DNA of 20,835 nt from an uncultured Eubacteriales bacterium (GTDB lineage: Bacteria; Bacillota; Clostridia; Oscillospirales; Oscillospiraceae): positions 1 to 20,835 of the forward strand of contig USGS01000025.1 in the NCBI GenBank assembly GCA_900554275.1, given 5' to 3'. A model generated the notes under the pieces. The model was not told the origin of the DNA and ran no database searches. It saw only the letters and a list, made by a program, of their open reading frames with translations. The stretch's first letter is position 1. The number at the start of each line of letters is the position of its first letter. Below, one piece after another: positions 14,139-20,835 of this stretch. The position numbers were made by a program, and so were the translations under genes.

Positions 14139-14167
14139 TTGTGCTTTTTGCGGGCTTGTGATACAAT
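14139..14167 (+). promoter_or_regulatory. Promoter of the FrhB-like/queH/hydantoinase operon
   Basis: -35 TTGTGC (14139-14144), 17-bp spacer that begins with a T-run, extended -10 TGATACAAT ending at 14167. The predicted start near 14175 gives a leader of about 29 nt with GGAGGTGGG as ribosome site. No room exists for a preQ1 riboswitch. Confidence 0.75.
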
Positions 14168-14203
14168 AGCCGCAAGAATCAGACTGACACAGGAGGTGGG
14201 AGC

Positions 14204-15373
14204 ATGACAGAGCAGACCACGCCCCAATTAGCACCCCGGGAGCGCTGCACCGGCTGCGCCGCGTGCTGCAACGGCTGCCCCAAGGGGGCGATCCGCATGG
14301 AGGCCGACCGGGAGGGTTTCCTGTACCCCCAGGTGACGGACGGCTGTGTACAGTGCGGACACTGCACACACATCTGTCCCGTTCTGAAGCAGCGCGAGCC
14401 GCGGACCGAGCCGGCGTGCTTTGCCGTATGGAGCGGGGACGGCCAGCTGCGATGCCAGTCCACCGGCGGCGGCGCGTTCGGCGAGTTGGCCAGGTACGTG
14501 CTGGAGGGCGGCGGCGTGGTGTTCGGCGCGGCGCTGGACGAGTCGCTGCGGGTGACGCACATCGCCGTGAAGAACCTGCACGACCTGCCCCGCTTGCAGG
14601 GGGCGAAGCCGATACAGAGCGACATGGGCGAGTCGTACCAGCAGGTGCGGCTGTACCTGGATCAGGGGCGGCAGGTGCTGTTTTCCGGCACGCCCTGTCA
14701 AGTGGACGGCCTTTACCGCTATTTAGGAGAGCACCCGGAGCGGCTTTTGACCTGTGATGTGGTGTGCGGCGGCGTGTGCAGTCCCGGCGTGTGGGAGAAG
14801 CTGGTGCGCTCCATGGCCTACGTGAAGCAGTCCAGGCCGCTGCGCGTCACGTTCAGCGGCAAGCTGCCCGGCGACAGCCAGCGGCGTTTCCGGGTGGAAT
14901 TCGAGGGCGGCGGCCGCTACGACGCGCCGCTGACCAAGTCGGAGATGGGCCGGGGCATCGCAAGGGGGCTGTTCCTGCGGCCCGCCTGCCACACCTGTCC
15001 CTATACGTCCACAGACCGGCCCGGAGACCTGACGCTGGGCGTGCTGAAGGGCGAAAGCCTTTCCCAGGAGGAGCGGCGGCTGGGCATGTCGCTGCTGCTG
15101 ATCAACACCGCCAAGGGCGCACAGGTGTTCGACACGCTGCCGCTGCAGCGGAAGCGGTGTGAGCTGAAGGAGGCTGTGGCTGCTGACCCGGCGCTGCGGA
15201 CGCCCGCGGCGGTATCGCCGGATCGGGCGCGGTTTTTCGAGGCGCTGGAGCGCGAGCCGTTCCGGCAGGTATGCGGGCGGTTCTTGTCCATGCTGCAGCC
15301 CCGGGAGAAGCCTGCGGTCAGGCCGCTGAAGGAGCTGCTGCGTCTGCCCTGGGGCAAAAAGGAGAAGAAATGA
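14204..15373 (+). CDS. Coenzyme F420 hydrogenase/dehydrogenase beta-subunit-like iron-sulfur flavoprotein
   Basis: A 389-residue protein. The N-terminus has two ferredoxin-type [4Fe-4S] motifs: C15, C18, C21/C22, C25 then C48, C51, C54, C58 (CVQCGHCTHICP). The rest matches FrhB/FdhB: STGGGAFGELARYVLEGG, VVFGAALDE, FSGTPCQVDGLYRYLG, CDVVCGGVCSPGVWEKL, and a late CHTCPY motif (about residue 266). Proteins of this family pass electrons between ferredoxin, flavin and a substrate; in bacteria without F420 the partner is unknown. It overlaps queH by ATGA (15370-15373), so the two are translated together. It might supply electrons to the QueH reductase, which is inference from position. ATG follows GGAGGTGGG. 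Confidence 0.88.
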   Translation: MTEQTTPQLAPRERCTGCAACCNGCPKGAIRMEADREGFLYPQVTDGCVQCGHCTHICPVLKQREPRTEPACFAVWSGDGQLRCQSTGGGAFGELARYVLEGGGVVFGAALDESLRVTHIAVKNLHDLPRLQGAKPIQSDMGESYQQVRLYLDQGRQVLFSGTPCQVDGLYRYLGEHPERLLTCDVVCGGVCSPGVWEKLVRSMAYVKQSRPLRVTFSGKLPGDSQRRFRVEFEGGGRYDAPLTKSEMGRGIARGLFLRPACHTCPYTSTDRPGDLTLGVLKGESLSQEERRLGMSLLLINTAKGAQVFDTLPLQRKRCELKEAVAADPALRTPAAVSPDRARFFEALEREPFRQVCGRFLSMLQPREKPAVRPLKELLRLPWGKKEKK

Positions 15374-15939
15374 CGAAAACACTGCTGCACACCTGCTGTG
15401 CGCCCTGCTCCGTGGCCTGCATCCAGATGCTGCGGGAGGAGGGCATTGAGCCGGTGTCCTACTGGTACAACCCCAACATCCACCCCTATCAGGAGTACAA
15501 GGCACGGCGGGACACGCTGATGGCCTACGCGCCGTCGGTGGGCGTGGAGCTGATCGTGCAGGAGGATTACGGCCTGCGGCAGTTCTGCCGCGCTGTGGCG
15601 GAGGACATAGACCACCGCTGCGGCAAGTGCTACGGGATGCGGCTGGAGCAGACGGCACGCTATGCAGCGGAGCACGGCTTCGACAGCTTTTCCAGCACGC
15701 TGTTCGTCAGTCCCTACCAGAACCACGAGCTGCTGCGGCAGGTGGCGGAGGAGATGGCGGCGCGGTACGGCGTTGCCTTCCTGTACCGGGATTTCCGCCC
15801 CGGCTTCCGCCAGGGGCAGCAGGAGGCCCGGGAGCTGGGGCTGTATATGCAGAAATATTGCGGGTGCGTGTTCAGCGAGGAGGAGCGCTACGGCAAGCAG
15901 CTGGCGCGGGATATGGCCCAGCCGGAAAAGCATCTGTGA
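15370..15939 (+). CDS. queH: Epoxyqueuosine reductase QueH
   Basis: Catalyses the last step of queuosine formation, reducing epoxyqueuosine to queuosine in the tRNA wobble position (His, Asp, Asn, Tyr tRNAs). QueH is the cobalamin-independent replacement for QueG. The 189 residues carry the DUF208/QueH signatures: CCAPC at residues 9-13, RCGKCYGMRL around 81-90, and YCGCVFSEEE near the C-terminus; these cysteines bind an iron-sulfur cluster and a nearby metal. The ATG overlaps the upstream stop (ATGA), with AAAGGAGAAG as ribosome site. No other queuosine genes (queA, tgt, queC-F) are in the window, so the cell may salvage precursor or encode them elsewhere. Confidence 0.92.
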   Translation: MTKTLLHTCCAPCSVACIQMLREEGIEPVSYWYNPNIHPYQEYKARRDTLMAYAPSVGVELIVQEDYGLRQFCRAVAEDIDHRCGKCYGMRLEQTARYAAEHGFDSFSSTLFVSPYQNHELLRQVAEEMAARYGVAFLYRDFRPGFRQGQQEARELGLYMQKYCGCVFSEEERYGKQLARDMAQPEKHL

Positions 15940-15973
15940 GGCAGAAAATACACAAACGACAGGAGGTCATGTG

Positions 15974-17347
15974 ATGAGATCATTGTTCAAGGGCGGCTCG
16001 GTGGTAACGGGCCGGGGTGCGCGCCGCGCCGACATACTGGTGGAGAGCGAGAAGATCATCGCGGTGGGCCGGGATCTCTCTCCCATCGGCGCAAAGATAT
16101 TAGATGTGTCCGGGATGCTGCTGTTCCCGGGGTTCATCGACGCCCACACGCATTTTGATCTGGATGTATGCAATACCACCACGGCGGACGATTTCGCCAG
16201 CGGTTCGCGGGCGGCGCTGCGGGGCGGCACCACCACCATCATCGACTTCGCCTGCCCCAACAAGGGGGAGACGCTCCACGATGGGCTGCGGCTGTGGCAC
16301 GAGAAGGCGGACGGCAAGTGCGCCTGCGACTACGGCTTCCACATGACCATCGACGACTGGAACGACACCATTGAGAGCGAGATCGACGATATGTACGCCG
16401 AGGGTATCTCGTCCTTCAAGATGTATATGACGTACCCGGCCATGATGCTCGGCGACGAGCTGATGTATAAGGCGCTGAAGAAGCTGAAGGAAAAGGGCGG
16501 CATCTGCGGCGTACACTGCGAGAACGCCGGGGTCATCGACGCCCTTATTGCCGAGAAAAAGGAGAAGGGCGAGAACGGCGTATACTGCCACCCGGAGACA
16601 CGGCCCGACTTTTTGGAGGCCGAGGCCGTCAGCCGCCTGCTGCGTATCGCCGAGGCGGTGGACATCCCGGTGGTCATCGTACACACCACCAACATACAGG
16701 CTCTGGACGAGGTGGCCAACGCCCGGTGGCGGGGACAGAAGGTATTCGTGGAGACCTGCCCCCAGTATCTGGTGCTGGACGACAGCGTGTATTACAACGA
16801 GGACTGGCTGCAGGCGGCCAAGTACGTCTGCTCACCCCCCATCCGCACAGCGGAGGACAGGGACGCACTGTGGCGGGCCATCCGCCGGGGCGAGGTGCAG
16901 ACCGTGTCCACCGACCACTGCAGCTTTACCACGGCGCAGAAGCTGGCAGGGCGTGACAATTTCACCGCCATCCCCGGCGGCATCCCCGGTGTGGAGACAC
17001 GGGGCGAGCTGGTCTACACCTTCGGCGTGGCCCAGCGCAGGATCAGCCTGGGGGATATGTGCCGGGTGCTGGCGGAGAACCCCGCCAAGCTGTACGGTCT
17101 CTATCCCCGCAAGGGCGTGCTTGCCCCCGGGTCTGACGCGGACATCGTGGTATACGATCCCAACGCCGACCACGTCATCCGGGCGGAGGATATGGTGGGC
17201 GCGGCGGACTACAACCCCTATGAGGGCGTGGTGACCAAGGGCTCGATCCGGCAGGTATGGCTGCGGGGCAAGCCCGCCGTCTCCCTCGGCGAGGTGCTGG
17301 CCGGGCCGGAGGGCAAATACCTGGTGCGCGGCAAGTGCCAGCTGTAA
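15974..17347 (+). CDS. D-hydantoinase / dihydropyrimidinase
   Basis: Cyclic amidohydrolase that opens hydantoin or dihydropyrimidine rings to N-carbamoyl products. The 457 residues match the family. Binuclear metal-site residues are in place: H58 and H60 (DAHTHFDLD), the lysine expected to be carboxylated K149 (SFKMYMTYP), H181 (VHCEN), H237 (IVHTTN) and D314 (STDHCSF). Late motifs NPAKLYGLYPRKG and GSDADIVVYDP are also typical. ATG 15974 follows AGGAGG by 7 nt. It lies 34 bases after queH with no terminator and 18 bases before a membrane protein gene. The exact substrate (dihydrouracil, hydantoin, or other) cannot be told. No beta-ureidopropionase or carbamoylase adjoins it, although a nitrilase-superfamily gene lies in the next operon. 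Confidence 0.92.
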   Translation: MRSLFKGGSVVTGRGARRADILVESEKIIAVGRDLSPIGAKILDVSGMLLFPGFIDAHTHFDLDVCNTTTADDFASGSRAALRGGTTTIIDFACPNKGETLHDGLRLWHEKADGKCACDYGFHMTIDDWNDTIESEIDDMYAEGISSFKMYMTYPAMMLGDELMYKALKKLKEKGGICGVHCENAGVIDALIAEKKEKGENGVYCHPETRPDFLEAEAVSRLLRIAEAVDIPVVIVHTTNIQALDEVANARWRGQKVFVETCPQYLVLDDSVYYNEDWLQAAKYVCSPPIRTAEDRDALWRAIRRGEVQTVSTDHCSFTTAQKLAGRDNFTAIPGGIPGVETRGELVYTFGVAQRRISLGDMCRVLAENPAKLYGLYPRKGVLAPGSDADIVVYDPNADHVIRAEDMVGAADYNPYEGVVTKGSIRQVWLRGKPAVSLGEVLAGPEGKYLVRGKCQL

Positions 17348-17365
17348 GGTGGGAGGACACGGACC

Positions 17366-17875
17366 ATGCTGGACAAGACATTGGGCTATATCCTCTGCTG
17401 CCAGTCCCCGGGACTGTTCGTGCTGGCGCTGCTGCTGTTGGTGGAATTCTTAGGCAGCCGCAGACACAAGGTGCGGGCCTTCTTCCGGCTGCTGGGGTGC
17501 ATCCTGTGCGCCGCCGGCGGCGTGGCGCTGTACTTCCTGGGGATCTATAAGGAATACTTCACCATCCGGGACTTCTTTCACATCCGGCCCGCCGGCTGGG
17601 TGGGACTGGTCATCGCGGCGGTGATCGTGGTGCTGACGGCGGTGCGGGCGTTCTTTGCCGCCGCCGACGCGCGGCGGGAGCAGAAGGCCGCCGCCCGGGC
17701 AGAGAACCAGCGCATCGCCCAGGAGAAGGAGGAGGCCGCCAGGGCCGCGGCGGAGACCGCTGACGCAGAGGCATCCGCTGCGGAGGAGCTCGCACCGGTG
17801 CAGGACGCCGCACCGGAGACGGCGCGGCCTGTGGACGCGCCTGAGGAGACAAAGGCGGAGGAGACTCCCGTATAA
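17366..17875 (+). CDS. Small membrane protein with charged Ala/Glu-rich tail
   Basis: A 169-residue protein with no family I recognise. It has about three membrane segments (roughly residues 9-27, 38-56 and 73-95), followed by a highly charged Ala/Glu/Arg-rich stretch (about 96-140) that should form a cytoplasmic coiled coil or long helix, and an acidic, proline-containing tail. ATG 17366 follows GGAGG by 9 nt, 18 bases after the hydantoinase stop. A terminator lies right after it, so it closes the operon. The membrane part (LGYILCCQSPGLFVLALLLL) might serve as scaffold or be unrelated to the hydantoinase; sequence does not decide. Confidence 0.75.
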   Translation: MLDKTLGYILCCQSPGLFVLALLLLVEFLGSRRHKVRAFFRLLGCILCAAGGVALYFLGIYKEYFTIRDFFHIRPAGWVGLVIAAVIVVLTAVRAFFAAADARREQKAAARAENQRIAQEKEEAARAAAETADAEASAAEELAPVQDAAPETARPVDAPEETKAEETPV

Positions 17876-17881
17876 CATGTG

Positions 17882-17910
17882 AAAGCGCGGCGTACAGCGC
17901 CGCGCTTTTT
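17882..17910 (+). terminator. Intrinsic terminator after the hydantoinase operon
   Basis: Perfect 11-bp stem AAAGCGCGGCG (17882-17892) / CGCCGCGCTTT (17898-17908) with loop TACAG and a T-run at 17906-17910. It separates the queH-hydantoinase operon from the oxidase-nitrilase-cyclase operon. Confidence 0.9.
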
Positions 17911-17943
17911 CTGCTCTGTTTCCCTCAAATACCGCTTTTCCGC

Positions 17944-17971
17944 TTGCTTTTTTGCCGCAACGCGATACAAT
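17944..17971 (+). promoter_or_regulatory. Promoter of the oxidase-nitrilase-cyclase operon
   Basis: -35 TTGCTT (17944-17949), 16-bp spacer starting with a T-run, and -10 TACAAT (17966-17971). The start would be near 17978, leaving a leader of about 47 nt with GGAGG 8 nt before the ATG. It closely resembles the murA promoter in its -35. Confidence 0.75.
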
Positions 17972-18024
17972 ATGCGTACCGAAGTCCTTTTTCGGCAAGC
18001 ACCACAGAAACGGAGGAACGTATC

Positions 18025-19044
18025 ATGACATATCAGGAGATTTTGGCCAACGCCCGCACCTGCATGGGCCCGTACTGCAAGTCCTGTCCCGTGTGCAACG
18101 GCGTAGCCTGCAAGAACACCGTGCCCGGCCCGGGCGCGAAGGGGCTGGGCACAGGCTTTATCCGCAACTATCAGAAATGGCAGGAGCTGTGCGTCAATAT
18201 GGACACGATCTGCGAGAACGTGCCCGTGGACACCAGCTACGACTTTTTCGGCAAGCAGGTGGCGCTGCCTGTGTTCGCCGCGCCGGTAGGGGCGATGCAG
18301 CTCCACTACGGCGATAAATACGATGATCTGACCTACAACGACATTCTGGTGACGGCCTGCGCCCAGGCCGGTATCGCCGCCTTTACCGGCGACGGCACGA
18401 ACCCCGCCGTCATTGAGGCGGCGGCGGAGGCGCTGAAGAAGAACCACGGCTGCGGCGTGCCCACGGTGAAGCCCTGGAACATGGAGCTGATCCGGGAGAA
18501 GCTGGCGCTGGTGAAGGCCGCCGACCCCATCGCCGTCGCTATGGACATCGACGCGGCGGGCCTGCCCTTCCTGAAGAACCTGACGCCTCCCGCCGGCAGC
18601 AAGACGGTGGCGGAGCTGCGGGAGGTGTCCCAGGCGGCGGGCAAGCCCTTTATCCTCAAGGGCATCATGACCGTCAGCGGCGCGAAGAAGGCGCTGGAGG
18701 CCGGCGCAAGCGGCATCGTGGTCAGCAACCACGGCGGGCGGGTGCTGGATCAGTGCCCCGCCACGGCGGAGGTGCTGCCCGCCATCGCCGACGCGGTGGG
18801 CGGCAGAATGACCATTCTGGTGGACGGCGGTATCCGCACCGGTATGGACGTGTTCAAGGCGCTGGCCCTGGGCGCGGATGCGGTGCTCATCGGGCGGCCC
18901 TTCGTGAACATGGTCTACGGCGGCGGCGCGGAGGGCGTGCAGGTCTATGTGGACAAGCTGCGCTCCGAGCTGGCGGACACCATGGCCATGTGCGGCGCCC
19001 ACAGGCTCAGTGACATCACGCGCTCCATGATCTTCGGATATTGA
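18025..19044 (+). CDS. FMN-dependent alpha-hydroxy-acid oxidase-like protein with cysteine-rich N-terminus
   Basis: A 339-residue TIM-barrel flavoenzyme of the lactate oxidase / glycolate oxidase / mandelate dehydrogenase superfamily, which oxidises 2-hydroxy acids to 2-oxo acids. K212 (ILKGIM), H236 and R239 (SNHGGRVLDQ), and DGGIRTGMDVFKALALGADAVLIGRPF give the FMN-binding and catalytic residues. The usual N-terminal segment with the Tyr-Ile-x-Gly-Gly motif is missing. In its place are C13, C18, C21, C24 and C29, in the pattern CX4CX2CX2CX4C, which looks like a metal or iron-sulfur site. This points to a dehydrogenase rather than an oxygen-using oxidase in an anaerobe; that is inference. 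ATG follows CGGAGG by 8 nt. It heads a three-gene operon. Confidence 0.85.
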   Translation: MTYQEILANARTCMGPYCKSCPVCNGVACKNTVPGPGAKGLGTGFIRNYQKWQELCVNMDTICENVPVDTSYDFFGKQVALPVFAAPVGAMQLHYGDKYDDLTYNDILVTACAQAGIAAFTGDGTNPAVIEAAAEALKKNHGCGVPTVKPWNMELIREKLALVKAADPIAVAMDIDAAGLPFLKNLTPPAGSKTVAELREVSQAAGKPFILKGIMTVSGAKKALEAGASGIVVSNHGGRVLDQCPATAEVLPAIADAVGGRMTILVDGGIRTGMDVFKALALGADAVLIGRPFVNMVYGGGAEGVQVYVDKLRSELADTMAMCGAHRLSDITRSMIFGY

Positions 19045-19086
19045 GCCGTTTCTGCCTCATACTAAAATAAAACGGAGGAGCTACCC

Positions 19087-20007
19087 ATGAGAGACGTGAA
19101 AGACACCTGCCGCATCGCCGTGGTGCAGGCCACCCCTGTCATGTTCGACAAGGACGGCTGTCTGGAGAAGGCGCTGCGCCTGATCGACGAGAGCGCCGAC
19201 CACGGCGCGGAGCTGGTGGTGTTCCCGGAGCTGTTCATCCCCGGCTATCCCTACGGCATGACCTTCGGCTTCACGGTGGGCAGCCGCAAAGCCCCGGGCC
19301 GGGAGGACTGGAAGCACTACTACGACAACTCCCTGCTCTCCGACGGGCCGGAGATGCAGCAGCTCATCGCCAAGGCCGCGGAGCGGAACGTCTATCTGAG
19401 CATGGGCTATTCGGAGCGGGACAGCGTCACCGGCACGCTGTATAACGCCAACATGATGATCGCGCCGGACGGCAGGGCCATGAACCACCGGAAGCTGAAG
19501 CCCACCGGCAGCGAGCGGGTGGTGTGGGGCGACGCGGAGCGGGATTATTTCCCCGTGATGGACACGCCCTGGGGGCCGATGGCCAACCTGATCTGCTGGG
19601 AGAGCTATATGCCCCTGGCACGGGTGGCGCTGTATCAGAAGGGCATCAGCCTGTATATCTCCCCCAACACCAACGACAACCCGGAGTGGCAGAACACCAT
19701 CCGGCACATCGCCATCGAGGGACACTGCTACTTCGTCAACGCCGATCTGATCTTCCGCCGCAGCGATTACCCCGCCACCGCCAGCGGTCAGGCGGAGATC
19801 GCTGCGCTGCCGGACATCGCCTGCCGGGGCGGCAGCTGCGTCATCGACCCCTTCGGCCACGATGTTTCCGACACCGTGTGGGACGAGGAGGCCATCATCT
19901 ACGCCGACCTGGATATGCAGAAAGTCCCCGCCAGCCGCATGGAGCTGGACTGCGTGGGCCACTACGCCCGGCCCGACGTGCTGGAGCTGCACGTACACGA
20001 GAAATAA
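19087..20007 (+). CDS. Nitrilase (carbon-nitrogen hydrolase, branch 1)
   Basis: A 306-residue enzyme of the nitrilase superfamily with the Glu-Lys-Cys triad: E48 (VVFPELFIPGYPYG), K136 (NHRKLKPT) and C170 (LICWESYMPL). The residues after the lysine, TGSERVVWGDAERD, follow the pattern of true nitrilases, which convert nitriles to carboxylic acids and ammonia, rather than amidases or carbamoylases. Length is slightly under typical nitrilases (about 330-350). A beta-ureidopropionase-like or amidase role cannot be excluded. ATG 19087 follows GGAGG by 8 nt and lies 42 bases after the oxidase stop. It is 18 bases before the cyclase gene. No signal peptide, so it acts in the cytoplasm. Confidence 0.88.
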   Translation: MRDVKDTCRIAVVQATPVMFDKDGCLEKALRLIDESADHGAELVVFPELFIPGYPYGMTFGFTVGSRKAPGREDWKHYYDNSLLSDGPEMQQLIAKAAERNVYLSMGYSERDSVTGTLYNANMMIAPDGRAMNHRKLKPTGSERVVWGDAERDYFPVMDTPWGPMANLICWESYMPLARVALYQKGISLYISPNTNDNPEWQNTIRHIAIEGHCYFVNADLIFRRSDYPATASGQAEIAALPDIACRGGSCVIDPFGHDVSDTVWDEEAIIYADLDMQKVPASRMELDCVGHYARPDVLELHVHEK

Positions 20008-20025
20008 GCGGAAAGGAGCACCGTC

Positions 20026-20673
20026 ATGCGCGTTATCGACCTGACCCACACCATCACCGCCTCCATGCCGGTCTACCCCGGCACACAGCCGCCGGTGCTG
20101 GCCGCCGCCAACACCTACGAAAAGGACGGCTTCAAGGAGACGCTGGTGACTATGTTCTCCCACACCGGCACACACGTTGACCCGCCGGCCCACCTGTTCC
20201 CGGGCCGCACCACGCTGGACGCTTTCCCCGTCGGGCAGTTCATCGGCAAAGCGCTGGTCATCGACTGCCGGATGCTGGACGAGGGGCAGCCCATCACCAT
20301 GGCACAGCTCACGCCCTACGGCGAGCTGGTGGCGCAGGCGGATTTCCTGCTGTTCAACACGGGCTGGGACAAGCGCTGGGGCAGCGACCGCTACTTCGGC
20401 GACTATCCCTGTCTGGATGACGAGGTGATGGCGCTGATCCTGCGTGGAGACTACAAGGGCATCGGCTTCGATGTCATCGGCCTTGACCCCATCGCCGACG
20501 AGAACCTGACCCGGCACAAGAGGCTGTTCCGGGAGAAGGATATTCTGAACATCGAGAACCTGGCCAACCTGGAGCAGTGCGGCAGCGGTCTGTTTTGGTT
20601 CGGCTGCTTCCCGCTGAAGCTGGCGGACTGCGACGGCGCACCCGTCCGGGCCATGGCGTGGTTCAAGGCATAA
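20026..20673 (+). CDS. Cyclase-family metal hydrolase (kynurenine formamidase-like)
   Basis: A 215-residue protein of the Cyclase superfamily (kynurenine formamidase, isatin hydrolase and related ring- or amide-opening enzymes). The metal motif is complete: H46, H50, D52 and H56 in SHTGTHVDPPAHLFPG. It starts MRVIDLTHTITASMPVYPG, typical of the family, and continues with LLFNTGWDKRWGS. The late segment KGIGFDVIGLDPI is the usual hinge. ATG 20026 follows AAAGGAG by 7 nt. It is the last gene of the operon, 18 bases after the nitrilase. Family members are usually Mn- or Zn-dependent and open a lactam or remove formyl groups. No tryptophan 2,3-dioxygenase is present here, so kynurenine need not be the substrate. 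Confidence 0.88.
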   Translation: MRVIDLTHTITASMPVYPGTQPPVLAAANTYEKDGFKETLVTMFSHTGTHVDPPAHLFPGRTTLDAFPVGQFIGKALVIDCRMLDEGQPITMAQLTPYGELVAQADFLLFNTGWDKRWGSDRYFGDYPCLDDEVMALILRGDYKGIGFDVIGLDPIADENLTRHKRLFREKDILNIENLANLEQCGSGLFWFGCFPLKLADCDGAPVRAMAWFKA

Positions 20674-20675
20674 AA

Positions 20676-20719
20676 TGACAGCAAGAGAGCCGCCCTTCCG
20701 GGCGGCTCTCTTGCTGTCA
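20676..20719. terminator. Long perfect hairpin at the end of the operon
   Basis: A 20-bp perfect stem (20676-20695 with 20700-20719) and a four-base TTCC loop lie three bases after the cyclase stop. The stem is unusually long and is not followed by a T-run on the plus strand; four A precede it, giving a short U-run on the minus strand. It may act as terminator or mRNA stabiliser. Confidence 0.75.
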
Positions 20720-20756
20720 GGCTGTCGAAAAAGCCTTTGGCTTTTTCAACAGCCTG
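20718..20756. repeat. Inverted repeat (second hairpin of the right-end cluster)
   Basis: Arms CAGGCTGT-C-GAAAAAGCC (20718-20735) and GGCTTTTTC-A-ACAGCCTG (20739-20756) pair over 17 positions with one mismatch around a TTT loop. It overlaps the end of the previous hairpin by two bases. The layout resembles a small interspersed repeat or an insertion-element end. Confidence 0.65.
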
Positions 20757-20768
20757 AATAATGTCGTT

Positions 20769-20829
20769 ATTTTTGTGCCGCCTTGCGGCACGAAAATAGT
20801 CGCTTCGCTCCACGCACGCCTTGCAAGGC
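20769..20829. repeat. Inverted repeats at the right edge of the window
   Basis: ATTTTTGTGCCG (20769-20780) pairs with CGGCACGAAAAT (20786-20797), 12 positions with one G-U pair. GCCTTG/CAAGGC forms a perfect 12-bp palindrome at 20818-20829. With the two hairpins upstream this makes a run of structured, probably noncoding DNA that continues out of the window. Confidence 0.6.
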
Positions 20830-20835
20830 AAGGCT

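Noticed and set aside
17578..19002. 474-residue minus-strand open frame
   Set aside because: Antisense to the hydroxy-acid oxidase and crosses its promoter and a terminator.
19081..20517. 478-residue minus-strand open frame
   Set aside because: Antisense to the nitrilase and cyclase genes, both with intact catalytic motifs.
20451..20831. 126-residue minus-strand open frame at the right edge
   Set aside because: It runs through several hairpins and into the antisense of the cyclase gene; it is better explained as translated repeat DNA.

Overview
The window looks like a chromosomal segment of a GC-rich, low-oxygen Firmicute of the Oscillospiraceae type (relatives of Oscillibacter, Flavonifractor or Lawsonibacter). 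This rests on the dnaG-rpoD pair, a two-subunit iron-sulfur serine dehydratase, QueH, a PgcA-type phosphoglucomutase, strong AGGAGG ribosome binding sites, TTG starts, and a surface protein with an SPKTFDAG-type C-terminus. The assignment is an inference from gene content. No tRNA, rRNA, CRISPR array or transposase gene was seen.

Layout. 1-2596 (minus): dnaG then rpoD, overlapping by ATGA; rpoD runs off the left edge. 2711-3199 (plus): a small membrane protein resembling DUF6512. 3258-4082 (minus): a secreted surface protein with an unusual C-terminal anchor-like signal and a strong promoter in an AT-rich gap. 4698-6594 (plus): sdaAB-sdaAA-cupin, a serine deamination operon. 6688-11402 (minus): a housekeeping and envelope cluster transcribed murA, YycJ-like metallo-hydrolase, rlmH, DUF2007 protein, pgcA. 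11615-12361 (minus): a DUF1287 membrane-anchored protein. 12564-13713 (plus): a holin and an amidase with a peptidoglycan-binding domain, a two-gene lysis-type module without other phage genes. 13814-14038 (minus): a 74-residue protein of unknown function.

14204-17875 (plus): an F420-hydrogenase-beta-like iron-sulfur protein, QueH, a hydantoinase/dihydropyrimidinase and a small membrane protein with a charged tail, ended by a clear terminator. 18025-20673 (plus): a separate operon with its own promoter, encoding an FMN-dependent alpha-hydroxy-acid oxidase-like enzyme with a cysteine-rich N-terminus, a nitrilase and a cyclase-family metal hydrolase. A 20-bp perfect hairpin and a run of further inverted repeats close the window.

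The most promising unexplained unit is the oxidase-nitrilase-cyclase operon, next to the hydantoinase. It reads as a small catabolic pathway for a nitrile, hydroxy acid or cyclic amide, but the substrate cannot be read from sequence. Five transcription units share a promoter style: a -35 of the TTGCTT type, usually followed by a T-run, a 16-17 bp spacer, and TACAAT or TATACT, most often with an upstream TG.
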